A DNA stretch of 64,000 bases from Symbiodinium natans (GCA_905221605.1 CAJNDS010001680.1:126001-190000); one strand, 5' to 3'; shown: positions 9,391 through 20,345, counted from the first letter of the stretch. Translations and numbers: made by a program. Notes: a model not told the origin generated them from the letters alone.

Positions 9391-9825
9391 CCAGGAAGCT
9401 CAAATATCCCAACGCGACGTTTGGTTTGGTCATTGTCATGGTTGGCCTTTTTGGGCCTTGAAAGCCTGAAGTCAGGGTCCTAAGGGCCTTCGTGCGATAA
9501 ATGCTAAGGCCAAAGTTTGTGTGGGTTTCCCGGGTCTAGGGCTTAGACCCTCCCGCCCAGCATTGAGCCCCTAAGTAAAAGGGGGCTTGGAGGACCTCAT
9601 AGGTCTGTTAAAAACATACAAGGGGATGTATGTGTTTCTTCATATTTGGGCAAGGGCGTAGGAACAATTCTCGATAAGTTCGGTGCAGATGCATGCTCAG
9701 GAAGGCACGACATTCAGGATTTAGAGTGGTCTGGGCTGGGCAAATTTCAACCTTGAAGCCCTAAGCATCATTGTGAAACCCGAATTTCTGAACCCTGCTT
9801 TGATGAACCTTATACATTTAGGACT

Positions 9826-9944
9826 TACTTGGCGGTTCATGCGTAGTTATAAGCGAGTTATAAGAAGAGGTAACTAAGGTTATGGATATAGTTACCCTAC
9901 TTATGTATAACCCTACTTATAGCTACTCATGAACTTCCAAGTAG
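9826..9944. mobile_element. MITE family A, near-complete copy
   Basis: Left arm TACTTGGCGGTTCATGCGTA and right arm AGCTACTCATGAACTTCCAA; the centre is GTTATAAG-rich. TA lies outside both arms. Confidence 0.85.
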
Positions 9945-10626
9945 AAGGATTCGGGAAAAAGTGCTTAGTCAGCAATGGCTGCAGTTTAGGATCCTACTTG
10001 GAGGTTCTCCGGCAGTACCGGGGGTTTTTGCCAAAAAAATCTTACTGTACGCTCATGCTTGGGGTACTTCTACGCCTACGCCCAGCAGATTCAGGTTCTA
10101 TTAGGGTTTGGGGTTTAGGGTTTAGCTGCTCAAATCTTCAAGCGGTATTTGACATGTTGCCCCGAACACGCCAGAAATCTGGCAGAGCCCAGAATCCTTC
10201 ATCCGGTTGCTTGGCTTAGGCGTGCAGGCTAGGGCTTCTGACAAATGGGGATGTAAAACTTTCGAACTTTGTGTTATATCTCCCACGAAAACAAACATAA
10301 ACCTACCAAAACTCATGTGATTTATGCAGAACACGTGGGAAATGTATTGTGGGGATAATGGATGAGATATCAATCCGCTGTGGCATATGAACGGGTATTT
10401 GTTGAAATTCAGTCAAACATACATTAAAATATCTGTCAATCAGATGTTAAAACTTTGTGAAAACATGATTGTAAATTTCCAAATTATTCCTTATTTAGAT
10501 AGCAAAAAGCGTTTGGTTTGTATTACTAGCATATAGGAAATCGTACCTCAGCTTGGGCTTGGCGACCCTAAACCCGAAACCCTCCTGCTGCCGCACGCGC
10601 GAGAGTGAGCGACGAAACCCTAGAGC

Positions 10627-10733
10627 CTGCTTGAGTGTTCATGGGTAGCTATAAGTAGGGTTATAGAAGGGTATAACCAGCTGTAAGTTAGTTACCCTTC
10701 TTATTGCCCACTTATCACTTAAACTCCAAATAG
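10627..10733. mobile_element. MITE family A copy
   Basis: Left arm CTTGAGTGTTCATGGGTAGC and right arm CACTTATCACTTAAACTCCA. A partial third arm follows at about 10749-10795. The AT-rich stretch 10380-10550 to its left holds nothing I recognise. Confidence 0.65.
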
Positions 10734-11202
10734 CCCTCAACCCTTTCACAAGTGGCACAGGTGGGGTTATAAGTAACTGCCCAGGAACCTCCCCAAACCC
10801 AAACCCTAAACCCTAGTAGTGAATCCAGCTTGGGTAGTGGAAGAGGTTCCGAGATGCCCGCTGCGAGTGCTGCAGCAATGCGGAAGGAGCGGAGGCCTCA
10901 GGGGGTTTAGGCTTAAGGGTTTGGGGTTTAGGGTTTGGGGGTTTTGTGATGCATCGGAAGACCTACTTAGGTAAGAGAGTCTGGGGAATTTATGATGCAT
11001 CAAGAGACCCACTTGAGAATCTAAGATATCTTCACTCTTTTGGTGTAGATGCGGGCAAGAACACATCTTATTCCGATTGTTTAACTCTTGTCACAGCCCT
11101 ATAATATAACTAAACCCTAAACCCTAGACTCTAAACCCGAGACTCTAAACCCTAAACCCTTATAAGCAAGATGCTCGGAACCACGAAGCGCTAGGCAGAA
11201 CC

Positions 11203-11334
11203 CTACTTGGAGGTTTCACGGGGAGTTTTCAGTGGGGTGATAAGTAGGATACCTAAAAAATCGATAACAGGTTCTAAGCTTATTCAGGGTACGCATAACC
11301 CTACTTATAGCTACCCATGACCCTTCAAGTGTAG
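11203..11334. mobile_element. MITE family A copy
   Basis: Left arm CTACTTGGAGGTTTCACGGG and right arm TATAGCTACCCATGACCCTT. The right end has two extra bases before TAG. Confidence 0.8.
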
Positions 11335-11495
11335 CCCTAAACCCGAAACCCTAAGCCCCAAACCTTAAGGTTCCGCTATCTCGGCTCTACAACGCAGAGA
11401 TCCACAAGAATTGCTTCGGAGGCCGACGTGCTTGCAGGGTCCGGTGTTCCAATGTATAAGTTGCAAGGAGATACGCCCTTGCTCTAGTAACCGTA

Positions 11496-11850
11496 GTGAA
11501 GAGACGTATAACCAAAGATTTTATAGCGACATTTACAACATTTTCAACCAAAGCTAAAATAGTTCTGCCGGTAGCATTTACTGTTGCTCCACTTGTGACT
11601 AAGGGGCCCTGCTTGCAAGTGCAAGGTCTTGACAGTATCCGTACGAGGACCCTGTCAGCATCTGAACCAGGGGTACCTCCGAGCTGCAAAGTAGGTTTCG
11701 GGATAGGAGTTAAGCAGATTGGGCAGTGCCCAGATGCCACTGACATGCAAGTCTCAGGAACACGTTTATTTTGGGCCCCACATCGGAGTTACAGGAGGTA
11801 TGAGGTATATGGTGATAACCCTACTTCTATAACTACCCATGAACTTCCGA
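11496..11850 (+). CDS. long open frame, 118 codons, doubtful
   Basis: Open on the + strand for 118 codons, and a 119-codon frame is open on the opposite strand over 11387-11746. Neither has a recognisable motif. Its last third runs into half of a family A MITE (11802-11854), so at most the first 95 codons could be real. Listed because of its length, not because of strong evidence. Confidence 0.2.
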
Positions 11851-12087
11851 GTGTTAGGGTTTAGGGTTTAGGGTTTAGCCCGCGATGGCCATGCTGACGT
11901 GCCACCCGAGCTGGGTATGCCTTCCGGAATAAACGGCTATGTTGAAACTGATTACAACGGGGTTCCAAGGAAAGTGGCACGCTTGTTGTGTGTGTCCAGA
12001 GGGGTTTAGGCCGCCCTTTTGTCGCACAAAAGGGTGGGTTGTTGGCTTTGAGGAACCCTAAACCCTAACCTAAACCCTAGGGTTGCC

Positions 12088-12189
12088 CCAAAAGAAGAAC
12101 CAGTCAGGCGAGGAGGCTGTTGGATTTCGCATCGAAGATGCTCTAGCCTGGCGCTCGTTGCCAGTCTTCTCCGGTGCCGGAGCTGTGGG
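12088..12189 (+). CDS. exon-like coding fragment
   Basis: Open frame LPQKKNQSGEEAVGFRIEDA followed by LAWRSLPVFSGAGAVG, with CCCTAAA on the left and GGGTTTAGGG on the right (GG|GTTTAG donor-like). No family is recognised. Confidence 0.35.
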
Positions 12190-12418
12190 ATTTGGGTTTA
12201 GGGTTAGGGCCCTTGTCACCCTGAACCCTAAACCCTAAATTGCTTTCGTAGCCTTGACCGAGTAGGATGCGCGCACCATGCTGGTCTCCGGCAAAGCTGT
12301 GGCATGAGAGCTTAGAAACGCCGTGGGGCGCGAATCCGTATTCTTATTCTTGTTTATTTGAATTTAGGGTTTAGGGGTTAGAGTTAAGGGTCTAGGGCCT
12401 AGGGTCCAGGGTTGTATG

Positions 12419-12523
12419 CTTCTTAGTAGCTGAGTGAGTACACTTTACACTTTTTGGGATACTATGATCTCTGCAAAGCTAAAAGTGTACATTTTTTGGG
12501 GGCTTATGAACTCAACAACCAAG
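12419..12523. mobile_element. MITE family G, complete copy
   Basis: Left arm CTTCTTAGTAGCTGAGTGAG...GTACACTTTACAC; right arm AAAGTGTACATTTTTTGG...CTCAACAACCAAG. About 105 bp. It matches the copy at 41369. Confidence 0.8.
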
Positions 12524-13364
12524 TTCCTATTCTTGTTTATCTGAAGGAGTGCTCCTTTCGATTCGGGGGTTTACGATATTCCGGGTACCTTCGTGGGGTC
12601 CTTAGCTATCTGGGGGTCTATCTCAGGGGTACCTGATTATCGTAAACCCCCCTTATTGCTGGGCACCCTAAAACAAGACCACGTGGCTTGTAGCCATGTC
12701 TTAAGATCCTGTTTTTCCAGTGTCTTCCCCATTCACACCCCCCTAAAGCCGCCCCAGAAAGGACTTCCACGCCTTGGGGGCTCAGTGGTTGAGAAGTATG
12801 GCAACCACACGTGCTTTTGGTTACAGCCTTGACAGCTTTGATGAGACTTACCACCCTATTTCTGTATCTGCGAATGAACCCTCCAGTCGCCCCTGTGAAG
12901 GCCCTGAACCCCTGCATAAAAATCCAAACCTCATAAAGGAACCAAGGGGGTGGGAGGGAGGGGGGTGTATATAAGGGGGCTTGTTCAGGCTTATTCGGGA
13001 TGACTCAGCGCTTATTTGGGGACTATGAGGGTCTTGCATCGCCTTCCCTCCCTGGGTTCCTTATGAACAAGCTCCAAAACTCCCAGGGGGTCGGCTGGTA
13101 ACATGTGTTCTTTTGTACTTGGGGCCCTTGCTGCTTATTTTCCCGCACAAAGGGACTTGTTCCGATATCTTAAAGCTTAGGCTTGTTCTTGATATCGGAC
13201 CAAAGAAAAAGAAAAAAAAACCTAAACTCTAAACCCTAAAAGACGGAGTGGACCCCGGAGCTTAGACCACCTCCTAAACCAACATCCTCAAGCCTTCGGC
13301 CTCCGCCCAGTGGGCGCACGGCAGCCCCACCGAAGCGCCTCCACGTGATTTCCTTCGGCCCCGA

Positions 13365-13658
13365 AACCCTAAACCCTAAACCCTAAACCCCAAGCCCTAA
13401 ACCCCAAACCCTAAGCCCTAAACCCCAAACCCTAAACCCCAAACCCCAAACCCTAAACCCCAAGCCCTAAACCCTAAACCCCAAACCCTAAACCCTAAAC
13501 CCTAAACCCTAAACCCTAAACCCCAAACCCTAAACCCCAAGCCCTAAACCCCAAACCCCAAACCCTAAACCCTAAACCCTAAACCCTAAACCCCAAACCC
13601 TAAACCCTAAACCCCAAGCCCTAAACCCTAAACCCCTAAACCCTAAACCCTAAACCCA
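13365..13658 (-). repeat. largest telomere-like array, C strand
   Basis: About 41 units mixing CCCTAAA, CCCCAAA and CCCTAAG. It points outward, with 13744-14032 on the other side of an 85-bp spacer. Confidence 0.95.
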
Positions 13659-13743
13659 AAGCCCTGAGTTCATTCCCGACGCACTGAGGCCCAGACCACC
13701 GACGGAACTCTGACTGTCCGGCCGATCGCCACAGCCTCAGGGT

Positions 13744-14032
13744 ACTTGGGGTTTTGGGGTTTTAGGGTTTTTAGGGTTTTTAGGGTTTTTAGGGTTTTTA
13801 GGGTTTTAGGGTTTTAGGGTTTTAGGGTTTTAGGGTTTAGGGTTTGGGGTTTCAGGGTTTCAGGGTTCAGGGTTCAGGGTTTCAGGGTTTAGGGTTTAGG
13901 GTTTGGGGTTTTAGGGTTTTGGGGTTTTGGGGTTTCAGGGTTTTAGGGTTTCAGGGTTTCAGGGTTTCAGGGTTTCAGGGTTTTTAGGGTTTTTAGGGTT
14001 TCAGGGTTTCAGGGTTTCAGGGTTTAGGGTGT
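13744..14032 (+). repeat. large telomere-like array, G strand, variant-rich
   Basis: About 40 units of TTTAGGG, TTTTAGGG, TTTTTAGGG and TTTCAGGG in blocks. The spacer 13660-13743 is open as EFIPDALRPRPPTEL before a stop. Confidence 0.95.
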
Positions 14033-14041
14033 AACTATAAG

Positions 14042-14133
14042 TTGGGGATGTTCCTCCCTTATACTAACAGTCCTTAATAGGGCACGGAAATAGGGGCTAC
14101 TGAGGACTGTGAACGTAAGGGGGAACATCCCAA
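14042..14133. mobile_element. MITE family B copy
   Basis: TTGGGGATGTTCCTCCCTTA with ACTAACAGTCCTTA on the left, and AGGACTGT...GGGGGAACATCCCAA on the right; about 92 bp. Confidence 0.85.
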
Positions 14134-14450
14134 GTAGCTACTGATACCCCCACTTGTTATCGGGTTTAGAGTTTAGGGATTCGGGCTAATCCTGCCTGAT
14201 GGCTCGTCAAAAGGGGGATATAGCATATTGCACCTAAAACGTACAACATTAGGACCTTCAACCCCAACCCTCGACCAAATCCCTGCGAAGTGGATGTTGC
14301 CACTTAGCTGTGCGGGCGGCAGAGACAAACACCTAGACCCCAAACCCTAACCCTAGCCTTGCCTGCGTCAGCTAGCGTGAGAGTCACAACCCTAAACCCT
14401 AAACCCTAAACCCTAAACCCCAAACCTCCAAGTCAACGCTAAGCCAGTAG

Positions 14451-14938
14451 GCCCCGGCTTGGCGTGCACGCAGAGGTTTCTTGGGCTCCGAAAAAAGCCT
14501 GTAACCCGCGGAACGCCGAAAGCCTTTTTTGTTTATATCTTTAGTGTTTTATTACGATCGACATATGTTTCACATCACTATTGTCATCGTAATTATAACT
14601 ATTTGAATGTTGATACGGATATGTTTTTTGGTTTCTACTAGATATTTATGACTATATCATTAGCTGGAAAGCCGTCCAAGAAAAGCCCAAGCTCTCTGAT
14701 GAGTGCCTTTGTTGCAGTTCTTTGGGATTATTCAATTGCTATATACGTATATTCTTATACTCGTATGTTCTGATATTCTGATATGTTGTTCTTGTTGCCG
14801 TTTCCAGGTTTACTGAAATTCTGCCATGGTCTCCAAAACGATGAAATGAGCCCCAAACTCCCACGTTCCCTGAAATCCGGGGTCCAAGTGCCAACAGAGT
14901 TTCACGGTCTCAGGCTTTCGTCAAAAGCAAGCCTGTAG
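14451..14938 (+). CDS. three-exon gene with canonical GT-AG introns, unknown
   Basis: Exons 14451-14500, 14664-14716 and 14808-14938 join in frame to 77 residues ending at TAG. Intron 1 (163 bp) starts GTAACC and ends CATTAG. Intron 2 (91 bp) starts GTTCTT and ends in a long pyrimidine-rich GCCGTTTCCAG. Both introns are AT-rich, unlike the exons. The product is basic and Cys-containing (LSDECLCC, then LLKFCHGLQNDEMSPKLPRS). The first exon enters in phase 0 after CCAGTAG, so an upstream part is missing. No domain is recognised. This is one of the clearest conventional gene structures in the window. Confidence 0.5.
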
Positions 14939-15081
14939 GATTCATGGGTTTAGGAAAGAAGGGCCAGATGCAAAAGCAAAAAAAAGGAATCGGGTTTAGC
15001 GCAAAAGTAGGTTTAGGGCACATTTCCCAAAGACTCGGGAACCGACCTCCCAAAACTCTCTACCATCTTAGACCCTAAACC

Positions 15082-15170
15082 TTGGGATGTTCCTCCGTCC
15101 TTAGTAGGGATGATAATGGGGGTATTAGAATCCCTATTGAGGACTGTTACTATAAGGGGGAACCTCCCAA
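15082..15170. mobile_element. MITE family B with 8-bp flanking repeat
   Basis: TTGGGATGTTCC...CAACCTCCCAA palindrome. CCTAAACC lies immediately on both sides and could be an 8-bp target duplication, but it is also telomere sequence, so the evidence is weak here. Confidence 0.8.
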
Positions 15171-15412
15171 CCTAAACCCCTAAGCCCTAAACCCTGAACC
15201 CTAAAACCCAAACCCTAAACCCCAAACCCTAAACGCTAAACCCTAAACCGCATAAGCTCTAAACCCTAAGCCCTAGGCGCAGAGGATGGTCTGTGCCAGC
15301 CACCGCTGCCGCGGCTCCGCACAGAACTCGGTTCAAGGCTTCCAGAGTTTTGGGGTTTGGCTTAAGGGTTCAGGGTTTAGGGTTTAGGGTTTAGGGTTTT
15401 GGGCCGGAAGGG

Positions 15413-15631
15413 TTGCACCAAGTGGTTCCGTACCTCCTCATGCTGAAATGCTTCTTCAGCCTAGATGTCATAGTTGATGAGCTGTGGTCGGATGTGATCC
15501 TGCCCAGCATTCCTGATGTCACCCAGCTCCTGTGGAAGGAGTATCGTGTAGTGTCGACTTGGTCCATCCTGCCGAGCATGTGGACTCATAGTGTTCTTCG
15601 GTTTGCGGGTCTGCTGGTCTCTGGTGACTAG
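15413..15631 (+). CDS. open frame, 72 codons, coding-like
   Basis: Frame from 15413 to TAG, hydrophobic and Trp-rich (HQVVPYLLMLKCFFSLDVIV ... LLWKEYRVVSTW). G/C is much more frequent at third than second codon positions, supporting coding. No ATG opens it, so it is probably an exon after the TTTAGGG tract at 15368-15400. It could be part of a membrane protein; the family is unknown. Confidence 0.4.
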   Translation: MHQVVPYLLMLKCFFSLDVIVDELWSDVILPSIPDVTQLLWKEYRVVSTWSILPSMWTHSVLRFAGLLVSGD

Positions 15632-15989
15632 CGACTGGCTGGCGCAGTCTAAGTCCTGGCATGAAGCAGCTTCCAGGTTCAAAAGGGGCTTGTTTCCCTG
15701 TAAGGGATTCTATAGGGTTATTCCCTCCGACCCTGCAAAAAGTCCGTAAGTGACGCGAATGCCAGCCAGCTTAGGTGCCATTGCTGGACAGTAAACCTAA
15801 GTTGGAAAACATTTACCTAAGCCCGAACCCCAAACCCTAAACCTCAATCCCTGAACCCTAAACCCTAAATCCACACCCTGGATTACGCCCTGGTGTGCCG
15901 CTCAGGAACGCCATTGAAATCGATGTCGTTGTGTCACTCCAGACCATGAACCAACCGACGCCTTGTCGGTGTGAGAGTGTGAGAGTTGA

Positions 15990-16056
15990 AACCCCAAACC
16001 CCAAACCCTAAACCCCGAAACCCGAAACCCTAAACCCTAAACCCTAAACCCTAAAC
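15990..16056 (-). repeat. CCCTAAA tract with CCCGAAA variants
   Basis: About nine units. From 16130 to 16420 the sequence continues as degenerate CCCTACAAA / CCCTATAAA-like text that is telomere-derived and has no gene. Confidence 0.85.
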
Positions 16057-16434
16057 CAAACTCCGAGCTGAGGGGTCCTCAGCCGGGCCGCTGGCCCGGG
16101 CTCCAGACCACTCCGATTTTTCAGCCTGAGCCCTGTAAACCCTCCTGTAAGCCCTATAAACCCCTTAAACCCTATAAGCACTATAAACCTACAAACCCTA
16201 CATAAACCCAATGAACCCTGTAAACCCTAGAAACCTTGAAAACCCGCAAACTCTACAAACTCCCACCCTACAAGCCCCTACAAACCCTAGGCCCTATATA
16301 CCCCATAAACCCTACAAGTACTAACCTCAAGCCCTGCAAACCCACAAGCCCTATACACCCTACAAATCTAAAACCCGACAAACCCCATGAACCTCTCCCA
16401 AGAACCCTAGAGCCCCCGCGGAATCGCTTAGATC

Positions 16435-16494
16435 ACCACCTTCTGGGATGCCGTCCACGCCTGCGCTGCGCAGGGAGCCAAGCTTCGTTTTCTA
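16435..16494 (+). CDS. exon-like coding fragment
   Basis: After GCTTAG at 16429-16434 the frame ITTFWDAVHACAAQGAKLRF runs into TAGG|GTTTAGGG. Strong third-position G/C bias. Only 20 codons, so it could be chance. Confidence 0.3.
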
Positions 16495-16959
16495 GGGTTT
16501 AGGGTTTAGGGTTTAGGGTTTAGGGTTTAGGGTACAGGGCCAGTATAGGGTTTTGGGCGTTGAGGGTTCTGGGTCGAGAGGACCTTGTTTAGGAACATGT
16601 TGTTTTCCAGGGACATCTAGGCACCCTAAACCTTCCAAAGCCCAAACCCTTTTAGGGTTTGGGGTTTAGGGTTTCGGGGTTTAGGAACCCGCAACACTAG
16701 AAGTAGGCTTGGGGCTCTTGGTGCCGTAGTGGTACCCTTCTTTGTTTTTGCCTTTTTGGGCTTCCAGGTTCCAGGTTCTAATGTCACCTTTTTTTGGTTC
16801 TCCTTCTAAAGTAACCAACCCCAAAAAGGGTACCCTTATCCCCAAATGTTCAAAGACTTGACGTTCCCAAGCCGGGGGCCAACAAACCGAGCACCCAAGA
16901 CCTTGCACATACGGACGTGCATATGTTTATAGGTATTTGTTGCGTGGACATAAACACAC

Positions 16960-17090
16960 GCACACATAGTATATATATATACAGACATACATGCATATAT
17001 ATATATATATATGTACGTACATAAATATATGTGCGATGTGTCACTTAACGCATTGCAATCCGCTAGTGCACTGACCAATGTATGTATATA

Positions 17091-17162
<72 letters not shown>

Positions 17163-17270
17163 TATTATTATTACTATTCTTCTTCTTATTATTATTATTA
17201 TGATTATTATATGCACATTGTTCAGTGCACTAATGGATGTGTATACATATATATATATATGTAAAACATA
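16960..17270. repeat. AT-rich microsatellite block (TA)n, (AAT)n
   Basis: (TA)n at about 16970-17012, 17084-17100 and 17246-17262, and about 21 AAT units at 17098-17163 followed by ATT. The 149-codon minus-strand Ile-rich frame across it is an artefact of the repeat. Confidence 0.95.
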
Positions 17271-17321
17271 CACATCACACTGCATGTGTAGCTCTAGTGC
17301 GCGAGCCCGGGGAGCCCAGTT

Positions 17322-17343
17322 TGCCCCCCCCCCCCCCCCCCCC
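17322..17343. repeat. poly-C tract
   Basis: About 20 C, followed by a CCCTGAACC/CCCTAAA array to about 17437. Confidence 0.9.
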
Positions 17344-17450
17344 AGAAATCCCCCTAAACCCTGAACCCTGAACCCTGAACCCTAAACCCCAAACCCTAAA
17401 CCCTAAACCCTAGCCCTAAACCCTAACCCTGAAGCCTCCTGAAATCCCAG

Positions 17451-18670
17451 GTCTGGGTACTGGAAGGTCATCGCCATGGCATTCGCCACTGCCTTTTGCC
17501 TCATTATCAAGGTTTGAATGTTGAGGGCTGGGGGAGAAAACGCCGCGTTTCTAAACCCTAATCCCTAAACCCTAAACCCTCAAAAAAAACGCCTAAACCC
17601 TAACCCTAAACCCTAAACCCTAAACCCTAAACCCTAAACCCTAAACCCTAAACCCTAAACCCTAAACCCTAAACCCTAAACCCTAAACCCTAAACCCTAA
17701 ACCCAAGCTAAACCCTTCGCTGTTGCAAACCCAAGGTCTCATGACCTTAACCCAGAACTCCAAAGGCCCGAAAAAGCTCGAAAGCAAAAAGCCCGCCACC
17801 AGGCGAAGTCCCAGTGCCATCGGATGGAGATGCAGAGTTTGCAGGTTGGGTTTGCTGGGGTTAGGGTTTTGGGGTTGGGTTTAGGGTTTAGGGTTTAGCG
17901 TTTAGGGTTTAGGCAAAGAAAGGGTGCTTGCCTTAATTTAAGGTTTGGCGCCTCATGATCCACCTCGTAAACGCTTCCCTGCCTTGTCATCTGGCACGTT
18001 GTGTTGTGAGCATGTCTATTTTGCTGTTTATTGGCTTTAGGGTTTAGGGTTTAGGGTTTAGGGTTCAGGGTTTAGGGTTTAGGGTTTAGGGTTTATGGTT
18101 TAGGGTTTAATTAAGCAGCTGGGTTAAGCACAGCCTGGCGTGTCCTTGAGTCGTACTGTAATTACATGACTGCATTCCGGGTAGTCGCCCTTTTCGTCCC
18201 GGTCTCCTCCATGGGCCATATGTCTATCTCCCAAGGGCTTGGGTTTGGGGTTTAGGGTTTAGCATGTTGAGCCCTTAATTTGTGCGTCAGCCGCTCCACT
18301 TTTCCTTCTGGGCTCTACGCCTCTACGAAATCCCTCAGCCCTCCAGGAGGTTGTTAGCAAGGATGGTTTTCTAGCAGGTTGAGTTGTATCTCGTGGACGT
18401 CTCCTCTCACTTGTGTGTGTTAGGTATCCTGGTGTGCCTTAAATTAGGGGCTCGTACTTTGTCTTAGCACTGCAGTCCTCATGCCGGGACAAGATTCTCA
18501 ATCTTTGGGCTCCAGCATGGCTCCGTCTTTTGGGGTTGTGGTTGAGGGTTTAGGGTTTGGGGTTTAGGGTTTAGGGTTTAAGCTGGCTTGGCAGGCTGCT
18601 GTCCTGCCCTCATTCCTCAATGGTGGGAACTCCCTCGGTAAGGGGACCAAGCAGCGATCCACAGTAGTGG
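17451..18670 (+). CDS. candidate multi-exon membrane-protein gene with telomere-repeat introns
   Basis: Exon-like pieces on the + strand: 17451-17511 (GYWKVIAMAFATAFCLIIK, a membrane helix, donor AAG|GTTTGA); 17720-17844 (basic, donor GCAG|GTTGGG); 18115-18240 (AWRVLESYCNYMTAFRVVAL...); 18263-18377; 18476-18540; 18583-18670. The last three join in frame: intron 18378-18475 is GT-AG, and 18541-18582 is a 42-bp GT-AG segment made only of telomere units. The acceptor before 18263 is itself GGGTTTAG. A further exon-like piece is at 19046-19101. Joins among the first three pieces are not established. No family is recognised. Confidence 0.45.
17590..17706 (-). repeat. near-perfect CCCTAAA array
   Basis: About 16 nearly identical CCCTAAA units, among the least diverged in the window and so probably recent. 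Confidence 0.95.
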
Positions 18671-18716
18671 GTTTAGGGTTTGGGGTTTAGGGTTTAGGGT
18701 TAAACGCCTTCTTGCC

Positions 18717-18936
18717 TTCTTGGAGGTTCATGGGTAGTTCTACATCGGCGTGTTGCGACCGAGGGCAACTATTTTATGACCGGTTATTAGTACCCTCACG
18801 TACTTACTATAGGTAAGATTTTGGGACATTTTACATTTTCCCTTATTGGGATTGGGTTTTAGCGGATCTTATTCAGAAATATATTTTTCAGGGGGTTTAA
18901 GGGCCATCCGAGCTTGGAACTACCCATGAAACATCC
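18717..18936. mobile_element. MITE family A with a nested second repeat
   Basis: Left arm CTTGGAGGTTCATGGGTAG at 18719. The right arm GGAACTACCCATGAAACATC is about 200 bp away. Between them lies a copy of a dispersed repeat ending TATTTTTCAGGGGGTTTAAG, also seen near 3900, 22930-22990 and 54190. Confidence 0.6.
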
Positions 18937-18941
18937 CCCTA

Positions 18942-18984
18942 AGGGTCCATGTGCCACATTGTTATATACTTGGGCCCAAAAGTC
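18942..18984. mobile_element. MITE family C, half element
   Basis: AAGGGTCCATGTGCCACATT...CTTGGGCCCAAAAGTCCCTA, then directly telomere-like CCCTAAG. One arm only. Confidence 0.6.
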
Positions 18985-19045
18985 CCTAAGCCCTAAGCCC
19001 TAAACCCTAAACCCTACTTAGAATGCCCCTAGACCCCTAAAACGT

Positions 19046-19101
19046 AGATTGGTGGGAAACATGTGGCAGGATACTGGACAGTGGCTGACCAGGACAGGGC
19101 T
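19046..19101 (+). CDS. exon-like coding fragment
   Basis: After ACGTAG the frame IGGKHVAGYWTVADQDRAL runs to a GC-type border before GGGCTTTAGGG. It may belong to the gene at 17451-18670. Confidence 0.3.
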
Positions 19102-19164
19102 TTAGGGTTTGGGGTTTAGGGTTTAGGGTTTAGGCTTAGGTTTAGGCTTGAGACAGTTTATTGT

Positions 19165-19389
19165 TTGCGGTTTGCGACATCGCGCGCCCGCCGGGGGTCC
19201 GCGCGCATGCTGCATCGATTGGCACCGCAGTCCCGCGTGAACGCCTCTCACGGGTGTAGAGTCTGGGGTTTATCGAGCTTTCATAGGGTGCTCCGGCTTA
19301 CGTCCTGCGCGCTTCCGAGGTCGAGATCGCCTGCCTCAGTCCGTATGTTCGTCGTCGTCGTCGTCGTTTTTGAACATTGGACTCCATGA
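19165..19389 (+). CDS. Arg/Ser-rich open frame, 74 codons
   Basis: Begins RFATSRARRGSARMLHRLAP with high third-position G/C. It ends in a (GTC)n-encoded Val run and then TGA. No recognised domain. The Val run suggests microsatellite growth inside or beside an exon. Confidence 0.3.
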   Translation: MRFATSRARRGSARMLHRLAPQSRVNASHGCRVWGLSSFHRVLRLTSCALPRSRSPASVRMFVVVVVVFEHWTP

Positions 19390-19575
19390 TCCTGTGAGAG
19401 AGACACGCTTAAATCTAGGGCGCCGGAATTCACCAAGATCCTGGTCGAATCTCTTGGCCGTCGTCCCTTGCAATGCAGTGCTTCGGAGCTCGACCCTCTT
19501 GTTGCAGGATTCGCGCCACGTTCCACGGGGTTGACACCACAGATGCGACAGTCCCAGGGCAGGCCATAAGCTGTT

Positions 19576-19881
19576 TTGATAGCGCATGATCGTCTTGCAT
19601 GTCCTTGCTTGGGTTTCCTGACTGCAGTTGGTCAGAGCAGTACATGCGGGATATGGAGAGTACTGCAAGGCAGCACAGCCAAGCACGGGAAGCCTTGGAT
19701 GTTGCTCCCCATGGTAAAGTTAAGTTGTGGGGTAACAAGAAACAGTACAGTGGAGGGACATGACACGCAGAGTCTGTCTCACCACCATCAGCAGCACTTG
19801 GGATGGTTACAAAGACAGCACTACAGCCACGACCACTGCAACGCTGACATCCATGCAAACGTGGGGCTTCTAACCACATAG
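19576..19881 (+). CDS. open frame, 101 codons, His/Gln-rich C-terminus
   Basis: Frame with LACPCLGFLTAVGQSSTCGI near the start and SLSHHHQQHLGW further on, ending TAG. The C-terminal half overlaps the start of a CAG/GTA triplet-rich block, so composition may be repeat-driven. Unknown. Confidence 0.25.
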   Translation: MIAHDRLACPCLGFLTAVGQSSTCGIWRVLQGSTAKHGKPWMLLPMVKLSCGVTRNSTVEGHDTQSLSHHHQQHLGWLQRQHYSHDHCNADIHANVGLLTT

Positions 19882-19899
19882 TACCAGTACAACGCACAG

Positions 19900-20345
19900 C
19901 TAATACAGTTGCTCTACGCATGGCCACGTGGCCGTCGTCGTAGTAGCAGTGGTAGAGCAGCACGGAGTACAGGAGTAGGAGTAGCACGAGGCGGAGGAGT
20001 AGCAGTAGTAGGAGTTGCAATGCTAGCGGTAAAGTCGCAGTGGTCGTAGCAGGTAGTGGTAAGCATGCAAGTAGCAGTCGCTCGTAGAAGAAGGAGTAGG
20101 AGTGGGAGTAGGAGCAGGAGAGGCAATGGTCGTGGTGGTGGTGGTAGTGTTAGTGGTGGTAGCAGAAGTGGTAGTAGCAGAAGTGGTAGTGGCAGAGGCC
20201 GTGGTAGTGGCAGCGGTAGAGTAGTAGTGGTTGTCATCATCGTCGTCGTCGTCGTCGAAGTAGCAGTAGGAGCAGCAGGAGGAGTAGGGCTGGGGCTCTG
20301 CACATAGCAGTAGCAGTAAGCAGAAGCAGCAGCAACAGTAGGTGT
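19900..20345. repeat. imperfect triplet-repeat block (GTA/GTG/GCA)
   Basis: About 450 bp of G-purine triplets such as GTAGTAGCAGTGG and a (GTC)n run. It reads as Gly/Ser/Arg on one strand and Leu/Pro/Thr on the other; those frames (20056-20307 +, 19914-20372 -) are best treated as repeat. Confidence 0.85.

Noticed and set aside
13365-14032. CRISPR array
   Set aside because: Repeats are 7-8 bp, contiguous and of telomere type, with no spacers of regular length.
16836-17285. 149-codon Ile-rich minus-strand frame
   Set aside because: It is the translation of (ATT)n and (TA)n microsatellites.
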